In this document: one piece after another, positions 4,727-5,034 of the stretch
Layout: each line of letters begins with the position of its first letter
How positions within the stretch are numbered: position 1 is the first letter of the stretch
Assembly (NCBI GenBank): GCA_946480995.1
Contig: CAMLMF010000227.1
Location: forward strand, 1-5,034
Length of the DNA stretch: 5,034 nt
Source of the DNA: an uncultured Bdellovibrio sp.
GTDB lineage: Bacteria; Bdellovibrionota; Bdellovibrionia; Bdellovibrionales; Bdellovibrionaceae
Reading direction: 5' to 3'
Notes under the pieces: generated by a model
What the model was told of the DNA's origin: nothing
What the model saw: only the letters and a program-made list of their open reading frames with translations
Databases searched by the model: none
Program-made: the position numbers and the translations under genes

Positions 4727-5034
4727 ATGAAAACAGTTTTTGCCTCTTTACTTCTAATATCATCGTTCGGTTATGCAAACGACAGCACTGAATTGCGAAA
4801 CCATAATGTTATCTCTAGCCGAGACGCCTATGCCAAAATACTTTTAGGAACTGGTCCATTAACTGAGGTCGAAGACCGTGAAGAATTCAGCCGGTCTGAA
4901 CGCCATGGGTTCACACCGACACCAGCGCGCCTGCAGGCAAAAGGGTGTATCGTCAGAGACGTCTCCTTCACATCAAAAAATACCGCTGAGATTCGTCACG
5001 CTGTGTTTTTTATGCAAGGTGAAAACAGCCTCAT
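4727..5034 (+). CDS. Exported protein of unknown function, N-terminal part (runs off the window)
   Basis: The first 102 codons are visible and the frame is open to the window edge. The product begins with a Sec signal peptide: Lys at 2, a hydrophobic core over about residues 4-14 and a likely cleavage after GYA (residue 17). The mature part visible is hydrophilic, with an acidic stretch (about 46-54) and one cysteine (74). There is no lipobox, so a soluble periplasmic or secreted product is likely. I do not recognise a domain in the visible part. An alternative in-frame ATG at 4700, also with a ribosome binding site, would give nine extra basic residues. The 132 bases from the PilZ stop to ATG 4700 (159 to ATG 4727) contain a hairpin but no promoter I would defend. 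The gene may be separate from the preceding unit. Confidence 0.8.
   Translation, partial: MKTVFASLLLISSFGYANDSTELRNHNVISSRDAYAKILLGTGPLTEVEDREEFSRSERHGFTPTPARLQAKGCIVRDVSFTSKNTAEIRHAVFFMQGENSL

Overview
This 5 kb window is a chromosomal stretch from a Gram-negative bacterium with about 47% GC. The genes are tightly packed, several products look exported, and a PilZ c-di-GMP receptor sits behind a flagellar-type promoter. The overall style suggests a predatory deltaproteobacterium-like organism (Bdellovibrio and relatives). That placement is an inference from gene content and protein style; nothing in the sequence proves it. I see no mobile element, CRISPR array, tRNA or rRNA, and no gene-free stretch longer than about 200 bases.

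Left part (1-1373, plus strand). The window opens inside the 3' end of a type I methionine aminopeptidase gene (map). A 74-base gap follows that can fold into a hairpin covering the Shine-Dalgarno sequence of the next gene, which encodes a small exported four-cysteine protein (260-655). The next 199 bases hold a very stable GC-rich hairpin, a weak terminator-like element and a good sigma70-type promoter. That promoter serves a MarR-family regulator (855-1373) that starts with TTG.

Middle (1378-2550, minus strand). A 390-residue exported protein has a proline-rich stalk and eight mature cysteines. It also carries a Glu-Ser followed by a Gly-Met-Phe-Gln motif, reminiscent of lysozyme-like lytic transglycosylases. 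It converges on the MarR gene with only 4 bases between the stop codons.

Right part (2637-4567, plus strand). This is the most interesting region. A sequence closely matching the flagellar sigma28 (FliA) promoter, with the correct spacing, lies just upstream of three closely spaced genes. These encode an unrecognised 100-residue protein, an RlmM-like 2'-O-ribose RNA methyltransferase with a shortened N-terminal part, and a YcgR-like PilZ protein whose start overlaps the methyltransferase by 25 bases. Together they suggest a motility-class transcription unit that pairs an RNA-modifying enzyme with a c-di-GMP sensor.

End (4568-5034). A short intergenic region leads into the 5' part of another exported protein of unknown function. 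It has two in-frame start codons, each with its own Shine-Dalgarno sequence, and it runs off the window.
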